A DNA stretch of 64,000 bases from Archilochus colubris (GCA_023079485.1 CM041084.1:11716609-11780608), one strand, 5' to 3'; counted from the stretch's first letter, positions 36,001 through 50,336 are shown. Made by a program: numbers and translations. The notes: generated from the sequence alone by a model not told the origin.

Positions 36001-39000
36001 GAATATGAGAAAGATCTCACATCCAATTAAATAAGTTGTTCAAGTCTTAAAAGTGCTGCACTGAAGCATTCAGTTTAGAGGAGCAGTGGGTTTAATTTGC
36101 ACTGATGTGCTAACAAAACCAAGGGTCTGGTAAGCCTTTTATTTAGGATTCTTTATGAAATTTCTGACAGGCAGCACACCACAAGAGTTTTGTGCAGGGG
36201 GTTTTCTAGGTACTTGTAAAATAACTTCAGAGAGCAGTGTTGACTATATGGTTTTCTTGAAACAATGTTGGTTTAGCTGATCTGTAGTTAATCTGGGAAT
36301 CAGGATACTGCAAACTCTGCAGCTCATATGTGAGATACTTGAGCTGTGAACTCCTCTGACTATAAACAAGAAAAAATCTCAGATAATTGCTTTGGTCTCA
36401 CTTCCTGGGTAGATCTCAGCAGCTGTAAAGAGTGGACCACTGAACTCAATATAACAAAATTAATTTACAGTAATTACAGACTTCTTTCATGATTTTACAG
36501 TTATATATTATCAATTAGGTCATACAGATGTAAAAATTTATAGATAGTCTTCCCTGAATTGACGAATTACGGCTTTTCATTTATAGAGCTACATGCGTGC
36601 TGGTTTTGGTTGGAATTATCCAAAAGATTTCTAAAGGCTTTTTTCCTGGCATTTCTATTTTCAGATAACAGACTATGATTGCTCTAGTTCTTAGAATATC
36701 TGGGAAGACTAACCAACTGGAGACATGACCAGAATCTTTTTAGACACATGTTTATCAGCTGTAATACATCTAAAGCTTTCAGGAAAAGCATTTTATCCCA
36801 GGGAAGCAAGGCAGTGGAAAAAACAGCTTCAAAAAATTATACATAAATTATACATCTTTTATATATTAGTTTTACAGCCAGCATTCATCCATGTAAGGAA
36901 TCTCAAAGTGAATTATGTTTTGAAAGCCTAAATAGTAATGGCCTCACTGTACTGGGAAATTTTCTCAAAAATCAGGAGAGAAATCTGTCAGCTGGCCATC
37001 TTCTGTGCAAGTGAAGGTTGAATGATTACATTGTGGCTATTATCAAACACAGAATTAGGACCTTCATGTGCTAAATATATTTGTCCTCATGGCTTGAGCT
37101 CAAGTGGCAATGTCCATGTTCCTTAGTTTGGAACACTTGGAAATATATACTATGCTTTAGCCAATGGGTAAATTCACCTCAATGAAGCAAAACTTAAAGT
37201 GACATGGCAGGCTTAATTGGCAGCAGTGACTCCTTTGACTGTAAGAGCTTAGACATCTAATTCAAAGTTTGACAGTCATTTTTGGATATCTTTTCCTGAA
37301 TCTGAATCCCAATTTTGAATTAAAAAATCAATGGCAGGATCAGGGGACAACTAAAGAAAGCAGTTACTGCAGTACAACAGAAAAGAAACTAGAAAAAGAG
37401 GGTTAAAAGAAAAGGAAATGAACAATCTCAACATCTTGTTGTTTAATAAAAATAACATGAAAAACGCAAAAAACAACTCTCCATTCCCAAAGCTGTTTTG
37501 GTACCCGTAGGCCACATCTCAGTCAATGTGTAGAAAAAGTTCTAATTATGCATTTAGTAAAAAATAGTAGGAGGATTACAGACGGTAGAGGAAAAGTGGT
37601 CTTAGTCATGGCCCATAGGAATTATAAAGATTAGAAAGGTTGTAATAACATACATCAACTAGAAAAATCCACTATCTTGGAAACTGTAAAACTGAGGGTC
37701 CCAGTGATAAACACACATGATAAGTCAGTGCTGCTACCACTGAATCCAGAAAATCAGGGAATTTCAGTACTTTACCACAGTGAAGATGAGCTGCTACAGA
37801 ATTCAGATAATCACTTCAGATTTCCAGCCCTGTTTTTGTTCTGTGTTGAAGAAAATCACATGAACCATATAACCCCTATTTACTGACTCCATAACTATAG
37901 ACATGCATAATCAAGTGACATAAACTCTTTCTCTACAGGAGTCTGTATCTTTTGCAATGAAAGGCATGGAGGTTACACATGAACAGTTTAAAAGGCAACT
38001 GACTTCAACCTATATTAAATTTGTTATGAAGACAGTGGTTCTGACCAATGTACTGAGAACTTCACAAATGTCTCTTTTAAGATGGAGTAAGGAGTGTCAC
38101 ACAGCAGAGGTGTGGTTCCAGGCTTCACATTCAACAGCAACTACATCCAATGGTCTGACCCTCACCTGGTATGACAAAAAACTGAACTAAGTAGTGTTTT
38201 GTTGAATTAAAACACATCCAGATTTTTTCTTGCCACTGAAACATTTTAGTTAAAAACCAACATAATAATAACAACCAAAATCTGTAAGGCTGCTCTTATA
38301 TGTGCTTTAAAATATTTTATACAGGCTTATAGATGAAAAAAGATAATGATAAAAATTGTAAATTGTGTTTTTTTTTTTTCCAGGTTTTTTGGTTTTAGTT
38401 GTTTTGAGTTTTTCTGCCATAGCATGGCATACTGCTGAGAAGCTATCTGTATTCAGGACAATTTTAACTTGGCTATGTGACAATTTTAGTACACAATATG
38501 CTCATGCTTTGCACAAATGACTATATAATGTTTCATTAAGGACTGTAAATACTCATCAACCTAATCACAAAAATGCTGTTTCAATGATTTTAGGGCCATT
38601 TCATCTGGACTATAATGGCATGGATGAATAGCTTTATTTCATTAACAGTTGCCATTGAAATTACACTGAGAAAAATATTTTTTGTGGAAAAATTACGCAG
38701 TCTTTCCTTTTACCCTGAAGCATTTGAGCAATTTATGTATCCTATAAAAAGTTCTTGCAATTGTCACGGGAATGCTTTCTTTCAGATAGCTTTCAATAGA
38801 GGCTTCCTAACCTGCTGAGGAAAACAAGATCAGCTCCAAACATGTCATATATTTACCTTTTTTTTTTTCAATCTCTGCTCGCTTTTTTGGGGATGACCAA
38901 ACTTCCTTCCAAAGACTCTTTGTCATGTGATTAGCTCACTCTGGCATTACTAGTCAAAAACAAAATCTTCTAGTTCTTAATCGTAACTGCAGAATGGAAA

Positions 39001-41142
39001 AATTGAGGCTACAGGTAGGTCAATGAATTTGACACTTGAGATTTCCTATATTGACTTATGGAAAATGACTCTACAACTTGGATGTTATATTATCAGTGTT
39101 TTTGTGCTCTTTGCCGAAGAGAGAAAAAACTGCCTAATGAAATATTTAGCTCCAATGATATAGCATCACGTAGACAAAAATCCTTCAGTATAATTTTTGA
39201 AAATATCTCCTTGATATGATGTTCACTACTTTCACAGGGAGATTTTTGTTTTGATTTCAATAGATAATGGCTGTGGTTATGAATGCCATGAAAATATGGT
39301 ATCAGATACATGTTGGTTTAGAAATTCAAAGTGGTTTTTAAATAATTATTTAAATAATTCTTTATTTCATAAAACTGCAGGAATTCTTACACTACCCAGA
39401 TAGTAAGATGTAAATATCCACATGGAATGCTAACAGAACTATATATATTGATTGTGAATGTGGGAAAAGATGGTTCTTGAAAATACAATGTGACCAAGGA
39501 TACAAAATTGGGACTTTATCCTTTAAAGAAGACAACTTCAAAGCTTTGTGACCACAAGTGGTACTATTCATAACTTTGGCTGCATTTTTAATAAAGATAA
39601 ATCTGTATATGGAAGTGTAATCAAAGCAGAGGGATACAGCATATTGATCTTACTTTGGAAGACCTAATGGAGACAAGTAACGCTTAGACCGAAAATGTTT
39701 CAAGGAGTGGTGGGGAAACTCTGTATCATATTAACAAGAAACCCCATCCACAGTCACACAGTTGGTACATCAGGGAAATGTTCATTCACATTGAATGAAA
39801 TCTCTTGGGAGACTAATAAATCCTATTCAACAAATTATATACTGTTCTTAGGGGAATTCAAATAAATCCTCACAACCGCTTAGTGGGTAATCTCCAGATC
39901 AGATTCCCATTCTTCTTGAGAGGAAAATAATATATTGCTTCTTATACTCTCTGCCAGCCAAATGCTATATATCAAAGATGTGAACATAGTTGAAATATTG
40001 ATCCTGAGCTCAAGTGAAACTAAAGGAAAGTTTAACTCCTTCCTCTCTTATAAAAAAAAAAAAAACCAACAACAAACAAACAAACAAAAAGCTAAGGTAA
40101 GCTCAGAAAGTTAAAATATATATGCAAGAATGTTCCTAGTTGTATAAAGCTTGTTAGCTCATTCACAGGAAAAGGTTTCCCACTCAGAGGTATTGCAGCA
40201 GCTATCCAACCAAAATTGGATGTTCTAATGAGAACCTTCTGCTGTGCTTTACACGTCACAGAAACACGAAGTCAAGACAAGACTTGACTAATTGGATAGT
40301 TTGGCATTACTGGCTCAGAGAGCTAAGTCAGGTTCTCACCAGCATCGTTCCCTGGATAAGGATAACAGAGGCAAACATAGTGATAAGTTATATTGACCTC
40401 TCCATGCAGGTCAGCTCTTGGTTTATTACAAGTTTTATCTTGTGCTTTGCCTAATGGCCTGCAAGCTTCTTTAAGGAGAGTACTACTGTGCAGTGTTCTT
40501 TGGTGATAGCCCTGGGCTAGTGGAAGGGAACAGAAGTACTATAACCTTGGGATTAGCTTTATGTCAGACCGGGTATTCCCCCCAGGCCAATTAAGTCTGA
40601 TGTTAGATTTCAAATGGAGTAAAAATATTCTCACAGTTAACAAAAAACAAGGCAAAAATATCCAGGAAAAAAAGCAGTGTCTTGCCACGTGACTAAATAC
40701 TACATGATAAAAATGCATGTTTTGAAGTTAAGTATTAACAGCTTTTAAAAGCAAACATATTTCTCCGTTTTGCAGCAGAACTGCTGTCAGTGTGTCTGCC
40801 ACTGTGGGGTAACTGGAAACAAAACAAGCTGTCACAGAAGCAGAGCTTGTGCTTGGGAAAGGAGACCATGCATCTTGCACCCATCACTGTACAAAGTTTT
40901 TCACTTCAGAGGAAAATGCTGACTTATTCTCATGCAAAGAATTATGGTGGAAATAAAAGACTTGCCTAGAGCAGAAAAGAATTAAGCAATGGATTTCAAA
41001 GGGAATAAATCATATTCAGTATGAGTGAGGGAACCTTCTGTGATCTTCTAGCGCTTTGCTTACTAACAAGGAGGAAAGTTTGTAAAGATGCTGAGGAGTA
41101 AAATGAAAGTAGGATAATGCCCAAATTGAAGTATAATGGAGT
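36001..41142. other. AT-rich DNA, no supported feature
   Basis: Background-like sequence. One + strand frame (37939-38190) starts exactly at an acceptor-like CTCTACAG and is open for 83 codons to a stop. It is not recognised and is treated as a weak exon candidate. An A-rich CAAA tract lies at 40055-40090. Confidence 0.4.
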
Positions 41143-41302
41143 GAAGAGGGGGGAGAGGAGAGAAAGAGAAGAAACAAGAAGAAAAGAGAGGAAAGAAAGG
41201 AAGAAGAGGAAGGAGGAAGGAAGGAAAGGAAAGAAGGAGAAGAAGGAAGAAAGGAAGGAAGGAGGGAAGGAAGGAAGGAAGGAAGGAAGGAAGGAAGGAA
41301 AA
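41143..41302 (+). repeat. polypurine tract ending in (GGAA)n
   Basis: All bases are A or G from 41143 to 41174, then one C (41175), then 127 consecutive purines to 41302. The right end is a regular GGAA tetranucleotide array. Long homopurine mirror-like tracts can form intramolecular triplex (H-DNA). The Lys/Arg/Glu-rich frame across it, and its Ser/Leu/Phe-rich complement, are artefacts. Confidence 0.95.
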
Positions 41303-42308
41303 TTATTAACAAGCCAAGAATACCTGTTGTCTCAGCTGTCATCCATTATTTCAGCCCCCAAAGTCCTAAAACAGTAGTGAGGAAATCTGATAAAGACAGA
41401 ATTGACTTTATGCAGTTGTGAAGACATAATTGTCATCATAATGACTCTCAGAAGTCCAGTGAAAGATGATTTATTCCTATTTCTAATGTCTGCAGCTACT
41501 GTTTATGGTGGACAGGAAAAAAGTGACAGATTAATCTATCTAGAGTCCCTTCCTCTGCCCTTATAATTCCACTAGCCTTTGACAGACCAAGTATAAAAAA
41601 ATAAATCAGAAATAGATTTCATTTGGACCATTTACTTGGGGCTCTGAAAATATATTAGTTTCTATAATATATTAATTTCTTACTATCTAGCTTCTTCAAA
41701 AGTTTATTCACCTTCAAGCCAGTTTTAGGGACAATTATTGCAGGATTATTTCAGTTGAGAGAACTTTTGGGTCTTAACTCTGAGGACCTACAGTTCTTAA
41801 GAGATTACAATTTAGAAAATCAAATTATCCTTTCTTTTCTCCTTAGATGGTCATAGTAGACAGATAAAAATAATAGTGTAGATTTTCTGTTCATCCAGGT
41901 AAAATTTAAAATTTAGAGTAATTCATTAATTGGGGACATGTAGTCATAAACCATATCAGTATATTTTTTCAAATTTCCTTTTACTCCTAAAAATATTCTA
42001 GAATAATTCCAGGACTTTTAGATCAAGGATTTTGGGGTTAGGTGAGAAGACTGTTGGATGTTGGTGGTTTTTTGCATGTAAGGATGCCAGTGTTAACATC
42101 TTTTTTTTGTGTTAGCTGCACATGTAGGTAACACTATTGTTCTGCTGTTCATCTGTAAGTCATTATTATCCATCCATCTCCTGCCTCTTTTTGTTCCTTA
42201 CACTTACTAATGAATCATATTCATAAGTCCTTCAGTGTCTCGCACAGCCATTTTCCCTAATCAAAAAGAGAGAAATATGACAGTTGATCTGAATGCATAT
42301 TAACTATT
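41303..42308. other. AT-rich DNA, no feature seen
   Basis: No repeat or gene recognised. Confidence 0.5.
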
Positions 42309-42853
42309 TGCCATGCTTTAAGCTTGGCCAGCACCACCCTGCATCTCACTCACTCCCAAACGCTCACTCTCCTCCAAAGCAGGACGGAGGAGAGAATCAG
42401 AAGGGTAAAAGTGAGAAAATGTGTGGATTGAGATAGACAGGTTAATAGGTAGAGCCAAAGCGCTGCAGATTTGGAAAGCAAAACAAGGAATTAATTTACT
42501 TCCTCCACTGGCAGGCCTTCTCCAGGAAAGCAGGGCTCTATCACATCCAACAGTGACTTGTGAAGACAAATGGCATTACTCCAAATGTGCCCACCTTCTT
42601 CTTCCCAGAGCTTTTTATTATTGAGCATAATGTTGTCTGGTTCAGGATATCCCTTTGGTCAGTTGGGGTCAGCTGTTCCAGCTGTGTATCCTCCTAGCTT
42701 CTTGTGCACCCCCAGCCTCCTTGCCAGTGGGGTAGGGTGAGAAGCAGAAAAGGCCTTGACATTGTGTAAGCACTACTCAGCAATAATATTAGCACCATCT
42801 TCATCACTAATCCACACTGAACTCCAAAGAGAGAAAAAAAATAATACCAGACA
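42309..42853 (-). mobile_element. ERV LTR, near full length, probably solo
   Basis: Reads on the plus strand from TGCCATGC (42309) to CCAGACA (42853), collinear with 59547-60125. Shared words include GGAAAGCAGGGCTC, GTGACTTGTGAAGACAAATG, CCCTTTGGTCAGTTGGGGTC and GAGAAGCAGAAAAGGCCTTG. On its own (minus) strand a TATA-type AATAAAAAG lies at 42611-42619. No primer-binding site follows its 3' end at 42308, so it is probably a solo LTR. The flanking hexamers ACTATT and ACTTCT match only partly. A deletion has removed part of the 5' region around 42810-42845. Confidence 0.88.
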
Positions 42854-45800
42854 ACTTCTAACCTTAAGTAATGGGTTACTGACCATGGCAGTTTAAAGCA
42901 ATTTATCTTTGTGAAGAAATACAGAATACTTGCATAAACTTGGTTCCATAATAACCAAGCAGAATTTTATTCCCTGAGCAGAATTTTCTGCTTTTTTCCA
43001 AGCTGCATGTCCTTTGATCCAGTCCTAGATTCAAATAGTTGAGTAAGAGAAACCCTTTTAAGGTCTCTGAGTGCATCTGACTGCAGTCTGAAGGACCTCT
43101 TGTCAGATATGAGGCTCTTCTTAGCTCTGAAAGGAGCTGAAACAGCCTCAGGCTGCCCCAAAACTTGAATGTATGTATAAAAACCTGTCATATGATCACC
43201 TTTTGCCCTCCTCGACTCATCTCTTGAAGAAAGAAATGTTTAACCACAGAGAGAATCTAGCCTAATGCATAGTCCTTTTTAATGTATCTTATGAACCCAG
43301 AGGGAATACTGGAAGGAAAGCCTATGCTATCTGGTCAGAGAAAAATGTCATACAATACCTGTTGCTGTGAGCTAACTGCTTTAAATTATTATTTCTTAGT
43401 TTAACAAAAAAAAGACAGGAAATTGGTGCCCAGATGAGCATCGATAAACTGATGCATTTTCTTTAAGTGGTTTTATCAAAAAAAAATAATGTCTGAAGAA
43501 GTTCAGCAATTCCTCTACCCCCTCAAAAAGAAAAAAAAAAAAAAAAAAGTATATGAATTTTTTTATTTTCTGGCATGACAAGAAAAAGACTACGGAGAAC
43601 AAGAAACCTCAGAAACCAAAGGTGAGGCAATTTTAATACCAAAGTAAAAGAATTCAGAAAATCTGTGCTGCTGCTACATTGTAGTCAATGCACAGACTAA
43701 AGAAATCGTATGTGAAATCATTTTGAGGAGCCTTAACTATAATTAAAACGTCCTAAACTTCTATTAATTAGTATTTTTTAAATTTTATTAGAGCAAACTG
43801 ATCCATATGTCAGCAAAATTCAGAGACATTCTGAAACTGAAGGTGTACACCACTTGATATGATATCCCATAATACAGACACACAAATATATGCATATAAT
43901 AGCTTTTAACTCTGAAAGCAGCTTTAATAAAAATGCACTAGCACTGACAACTACCATGACTGTGTAATCAAAAGGAAACCCAATCACTAAATCATAATTT
44001 GGGTTGCTGCACTCTAGAGAACTCAATTCTTTTAGTGGTCATGAAATCTTACTCTGGTATCCTATCCCTGCCTTGGCTTGCATCAGACTAGAAAGGCAGA
44101 ATTTTTGTGGAAGGAAATTAAACATGAGTCATTTCACATCATGCACAGAATACTGCAGAAAGTGAATTTAGAAGTCATGTTAAGGCATCTCATGAATTTA
44201 CCATCTTGTCTTTTTTTGTAGCAAGTACTGTGGTAAATTACAAGTGCTGGTGATCTCTAAGATCAGGAAAACTGCAAGATAAGTAAAAGGGAGCGAGTGA
44301 CAGCAGTAAAATGATACACTGGAAAAATGAATAAATTCAGGCTACACTTTTTACATAGGCTTATTTAGGCTGAAATTGTGCATTTTTGCTTATGAATGTT
44401 ACAGGCTTTTGCGTTTTTAACGCATTTTTTTTTCCTCTGAAAATGACAAACACAGTGAAAACATCTCCAAAGCATGTGTGTGAAAAGGAACTAGGCATTT
44501 GCTGTCATTGCTAGGCATTGCCTTTCATTCTCAACCTCTCATTCAGTTAGCTGAAAAATATTCAGAAATCTTGGTCTCCACATACAAAACAGATAGCTAC
44601 GTAGCACACTAAGACACAGATATAGAGAGCTGCTCTGGTTTGCATTGGCAGTGGGAGGGGACACACTTCTACAGGAATTGCTCCTTTAGGAAAAAATTAT
44701 GGTGTTGAAGGCACTAACACCTACGGTGTTAGCCAGGTCTACACTGGATTGTATATCCCAGAAAAATATACTTGTCTCACTTCATTATCAATAAAAGAGA
44801 GATGAAATAAAAGATATATCTGGCAAGGACTTTATGTGTATAAATTAATACTGATTGTGATATTAATATGCAAGCCAGCATCACCAATATATTAAATATT
44901 AAATAAATATTGTAGTCTGAGCTTGTGCATGACAATAGGCCATTGGAAATTTATTATTTAATTTCTCCTTTCAGCTCAGTAGTTCTGGTTGAATCAGAGT
45001 AAACACTTCAGAAAAACATCCAGATTTCCTTTTAAAGTCCTCTGTAAGGCTCTCTCCCACCATCCACAATGAGTAGATACTACAAACAGCAACTTAACCT
45101 TTTGTCATAAGTTTGCAGTTTATTTCTTGCTCTAGTTCTATGTACTTACAAATTATTATCTTTGAAATTCTCTATCATTTACTGAACAAAGTGGACTGTT
45201 TCAAGACCTTGCTATAAGGCAAGTTTTCTGTTCCTCAAGGATCTCAAGGATCAAAGACAGTTCTCTACTTTTTCCTCTTCTAAAAACGATCTCCATGCCA
45301 TCTTTTCTGTAATTTGCCACCTAACCTTTTTGTGTCACCTACAGTTGCTGCTGCTTTATACTTTTTTACATGTCACAGGTTAAAAAGAATATGCTTAATA
45401 ATCAAAAAACAATCAGTCTGCAAACTACAAAAACATACCAGTGTGATAACTCCTTATTGTGTGGCTGGTTAGCAATTAATTTGTATAGTCTACAAATAGC
45501 TTAAATTCATTTAGTAGTGTTCTGGTTTCTTTGTGCAGTACAATAACCTGGAAGCCTAACATGCACAATCAGCCAAACTTGAATCTTTCCAGTAACTTAT
45601 TTGAATGCATTTGGTGCCATCTGCTTTCCATAGTTATGTCGATTGGCCCTGACTGCAAAGGGTTATTAGAAAATTCTCTATTCAAGTTTGCTGGTTGATT
45701 ATGAGAGCTTACATAGCCTGGTACTGTTGGTATTCCCCTATGGACATATATAAGCAGTATCAACACCTACATTTGAAAAAGTAAAAATGTGGTTTCTTTT

Positions 45801-48800
45801 CAGGATTTTATATGAAGTTGTGAAATTCATTTTCCTCATATCAGGACAGGTACATTGTAAAGCTGGAAAGTGATGATTAATAAAATATAAACATAGCCAA
45901 AATAATTATGATGTAAACAAAGCATCTGCAACACTTGCAATTACAACGCAAGACCTGACAAGGCTGGACAAGCTCTCTGTAAAACTGCTGTCACTTCACA
46001 TTCCCAGCTGCAAACTGAAATGCTGAACCAGATTTTCAGATGCTGAAATTTGGCACTACTCCATATAAAACTTCCAATTTAGAATGGAAGAAGTGCCAGC
46101 TCAAAGGCAATACAGAACTTCTTCCAGTTGTAATGCAGATTTTACAATGGTCAAAATCAGCTCTGAAAATTCAAGCCTGGAAGTTAGAAAGAACAGAAAC
46201 CTTTCTCAAGAAGAACAGAAAATATTGTCAACACATTCTCTAATCAAGAATACAGGAGAATTAAGATAAATCCTTGTTGTAGATGGAGTGGAAGAGCCAT
46301 TAAATAGTTTGGAAGGAAAGCAGGACAAATATTCAAGAAGTTGAATGTAGCCACTGGCAAAATTCTTATTCATATTAAAGGACAGTAACAGTAATTTACA
46401 AATAAAGGAACAAGTTCTTCAAATAGTCAAAGCCATTGTCTCCTTTCTCTTGATTCAATGAGAGCTCCTGCTCTTCAGCATGAGCAGGGTGCTTTAACAC
46501 TTGAACTGAAGAGACATGTCCTTCTTTCTTTTTTTGTTTGCCTTTGGCCCTTGGTGATCGATCTTAATAAGAGAGTTTAAGTGTACTGCTCCTTTTTCTC
46601 CTTTTCCTTCCTTCTCCACAGTTTCTTTATAAACTGGTGGTGAGGGTATGCTTTTTATAAAGTTGAAAATGGAAGCCTGATCCACCTCAGACTGAAGAGA
46701 AAATTGAACTGAGGTCTAAAATAGCCTGGATAAGTACAAAAGCTATTAAGCCAAATATAGGCAGACCCAAGTTGTTTTGGGTTTTTTTGTTTTTTTTTAA
46801 AGAGCTGACTCTCCACTTCAGAGACTGCCTAACTTGAACTAAGAATGGTAAGAAGTGCTAAGTATACAGTCTTTAATCAAGCATCTCTGCTTTATAGACA
46901 GTCTGGAGCTTGGCATGCGACACGTTTACCACTGGTAGCTTTAATAAATTTCTGCTCACTGTTCAGGCTTTCTAGCTTGTTTCTGAGTTCACTTATCCCT
47001 TTCCACTGACAATGACACTGATGGGTATATCAGATGTTCTGGGTCAACTTGCTGGGGCTGAACATTTGGGTGTTGAGAATCCTAAATTCAAAATAACAAA
47101 GCACAAATTATTGCTATTTTTCTTTGGGCTGAAATAACTTCTGCATATGGCATTTGGGTATTGAAACCATTTTAAATTATATTTATTTAACTAAAATAAT
47201 TGTTTAAAAGTAGATTCCTTTAAAAATACCTATGAATAAATTTCCTTTTTAGCTTGCTGTCTTCTAAAACACTTTTTTCCATGATGGAGTTCAAAATTGT
47301 TAGAGCAGCAAAATAAGCAAGATTTCTCTATCACATGAGATCTGGTTCACTGGGCCAGCAGATAGCAGACCTGATGAAATCAGCTTCTGGTATGTGCTAT
47401 TGCTTAGACTGTTTATCAATACAGAATAAAGGAAATAATTTTTAAAGAGCCTCAGATGCTCTTAAATTATTTATTTTACAGTGAATGTCAAAATATTTAG
47501 CTTCTTTAAAGTCTTTGGTGACATTGTGCTTTTAAGGAAAAAGTTATTACAATTGAGAGATAGTCCTTCAGAAAAATATCAAGGAGCATTTCTTCCAGTA
47601 TAATGCATTGCCTAATATGTCAGCTACTCAAATTTCATTACAGTTGATTCTATCTCCTGCCAAGGTTTATACAGAACTATGGCATGGCCAATGGTTACAA
47701 GAAAAGCAGCTGACAAAACTATTTAACTACAATACACTGTGCAGCTACTGGAACTGCCATTAAATGTTCACAATATTTCTTTGTCAACATAACTGCTCTT
47801 TTTTGCTTGTGACTTTTTTTCTGCCTCATAAACTTACTGAACTAGGGAACTTCCCGATTTTCTCATATATTTAAAATGGCCATCCTGGATTTTCTGTCAA
47901 TAAATATTCTATAGCACAGGGAGTTTTCTGGAGCATTGAATGTTTTTCCTTGCATAATTTTGTACTGCTACAAAAGCAACAGGGAACAAAAAGCTATCCT
48001 TATATTTAAATCTTTCTAGACTTGTATCCCCTTGAAAAAAAAACAAACAAACAAACTGCAAAAATTCAGTAGAGTTAACTTTGGATTGTTTAAACAGGTA
48101 AATAACAAATGAAAAAATCCCTCTCCTTCCTTTATCAATGAGATGCAAAATGTGGGAACTATAGCTTTTCATTCAACTTTAGCCTACCTTTAGTTTATAT
48201 AACAGCTCTTAAGAGATCCTTATAAAGCTAAATACTGTTGGACTTTTGGATGGGAGAGATTTTCTCAAGGAAATTCGATGAGAAGATGTAACAATAGTGT
48301 GGAAAAAGGAAACTTTCTAGGAGTTGTGTGTTATTCAACATTTCCTTGTATAGGCATAAGGGGATCTTTCTTGAAAACAGATGCAAAGAGGAGAGCTGAA
48401 TAGAAATTCATGGACCTTCCTATCAACACTTTAACTTTAAGGCTTAGTAAGGCACTGGTCCTTCTCAGAAAATCTGATGGATATTTCAAACGCAGATGTC
48501 CAAACTGTACCCTCTCACTTTTTATGTAAAATTGTTGCCACTTTTGCCAGAAAGAGTAGGAAGGACTAACTATAGGACATCCTTTCTAGTAAAATTGGAA
48601 GAGCATCATATGGACAATGGTGAGACTATCTGGATAAGGAGGGGATTGCTATTTATTTTCTAAATATAATTTTTCATTTTTCAGGGCTATTAATTCTTTT
48701 TCTTTATGAAGGATTTTTAAATAATTACAGTATTTGAGAGTGGTGACTTCTGCAGAAGAGTGGATGTTTGATTCTCTGGTGGTTGTGGACTAGAACTAGC

Positions 48801-50120
48801 TAAACACTAGCTAAATTAAACAGAACTTGCCATGGACATCAGATTTATATTCAGCTTAACACATACACAGTCTGTGTATATCCCTTTGGATTTTTATATG
48901 ATATCTCACAGGATTTTTACAAGAAAGCATGAAGATATAAAATTTCCTTTCCTAATTAAATACTATTACTTTGTCAAATGTTTGCATTCACAGTTTAGGA
49001 CATTTAAATAAAATATTGTGCTGCAATATCGAAAACCAAGCTCCAGTTCAACTCTACTTAATTAATTAGCACAAAGCATGGACATACTGCAATGCTGAGT
49101 CTATAGAAGCCTGAAGAAGAGCAAAAGGCAGAACAGTCCCTATTTCATTGCTATGAAGATGAAAAAAACCAAAATTAATTTTGCAGAAATAAAGCTTTAA
49201 GAATATGTGAAATATTTTAGAAAACATTCCAATGTTTTGGTTTTTTTTTTTCCCCAAACGCAGTAAAGTTTATGGCTGCCTTCTGTTCCCTTTATTCTGT
49301 GAAGTTTTTTAGCTCTCACTGCTGTTTGTGGTTTTTACCTAGGTTTGCAATTGGGCCTTTGGTATTTTTTCACTGTGCTTTATTTAGCCCCACTACAGTA
49401 ATTAATTACCTTGTGCTCCTTGAACTCTACATCTTCCTGTCACAAGGTAGCTGTGTAAGAACCCATGAATGAGCTACTGAAGAATATGAACTTTGAAGTC
49501 AAGAACTGTGGGATTTGACGGTTTCTATAGTGTCATATGGAACAAGATTTTATCATTCAGTAGACTCTTGGAGTATTCCCAAGAATATTTACAAGGCTGC
49601 TCCTCCCCAGGCTTCACCGATAAGCTGTACTGAATATAACACAAAATGAGCCTTAAGAGTGAGTCTCAGAGGATAGCACTACACTCAACCAGAATCAGGA
49701 AAACTACTTTTTGACTGTCAGTCACAATGACAAATCATATCTCCCCAGTCTCTCTTCTATACTGCATTTTTATATCACTGCTTTCCTATGTACTTCATAA
49801 ATTCTTACCTTCTGGTAGGTCTTTTATGTGACACTTTATCAAGTGCAGTTTTACGAGTCTGATAATATAACCCATATCTTTGAATCCCTTATATTAGGTA
49901 CTTCTGTGACATTAAAAGATTGTTATTTATAAATTTATTTATCATTGTTACAAAAGAAAGGAAAAAAAAAAAAAAAAAGGAAAAAAAGAAGAAAAGCTAA
50001 ACTAGTTGTAAAACAATAAGGGGAAAAGGAAGGATAACAAAGGGACAAATTTCAACAGTGGGAACACCAAGGCTATGAAGAGAACACTGATGTATATTTC
50101 TTGTACATTTAAAGTATATT
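42854..50120. other. AT-rich DNA, no supported feature
   Basis: A 7-kb stretch without recognisable transposons. It has poly-A runs near 43529-43548 and 49965-49979, and CAAA low complexity near 48040. Frames are short and on both strands. Confidence 0.5.
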
Positions 50121-50125
50121 CCTTG
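50121..50125. repeat. left target-site duplication CCTTG
   Basis: Exact 5-bp match to 50332-50336, on the other side of the LTR at 50126-50331. Confidence 0.7.
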
Positions 50126-50331
50126 TGTAGAGAAACAAGATAAACCAGGTGCCTCGAGTTGCCAAAGAGTAGGTGTGAGTCCACCTGTCCCTGGTTAGGG
50201 CAGGCCCCCTATTACCAGGGGGCCAATAAAGGTGGGACACACCCACAGAAAGGAGCTGACTCTGGTGCGAGGCAATGGAGAGGTCAGCAGCTCATTGAGC
50301 CTCCGGAGCAAGAAAGGCTCATCCCACTACA
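50126..50331 (+). mobile_element. short solo LTR, copy 2 (206 bp)
   Basis: Begins TGTAGAGA and ends CACTACA, giving TGTAG/CTACA terminal inverted repeats like the copy at 21309-21626. It is flanked by CCTTG on both sides. A polyadenylation hexamer AATAAA lies in CCAATAAAGGTGG (about 50222-50234), which sets the orientation. It lacks the 94-bp tandem duplication of copy 1 and so may be closer to the ancestral LTR. At about 200 bp it is short for a retroviral LTR. No internal retroviral sequence was seen. Confidence 0.82.
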
Positions 50332-50336
50332 CCTTG
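50332..50336. repeat. right target-site duplication CCTTG
   Basis: Exact match to 50121-50125. Confidence 0.7.

Noticed and set aside
41016..41377. Lys/Arg/Glu-rich frame and its Ser/Leu/Phe/Pro-rich complement
   Set aside because: Both are translations of the polypurine tract.
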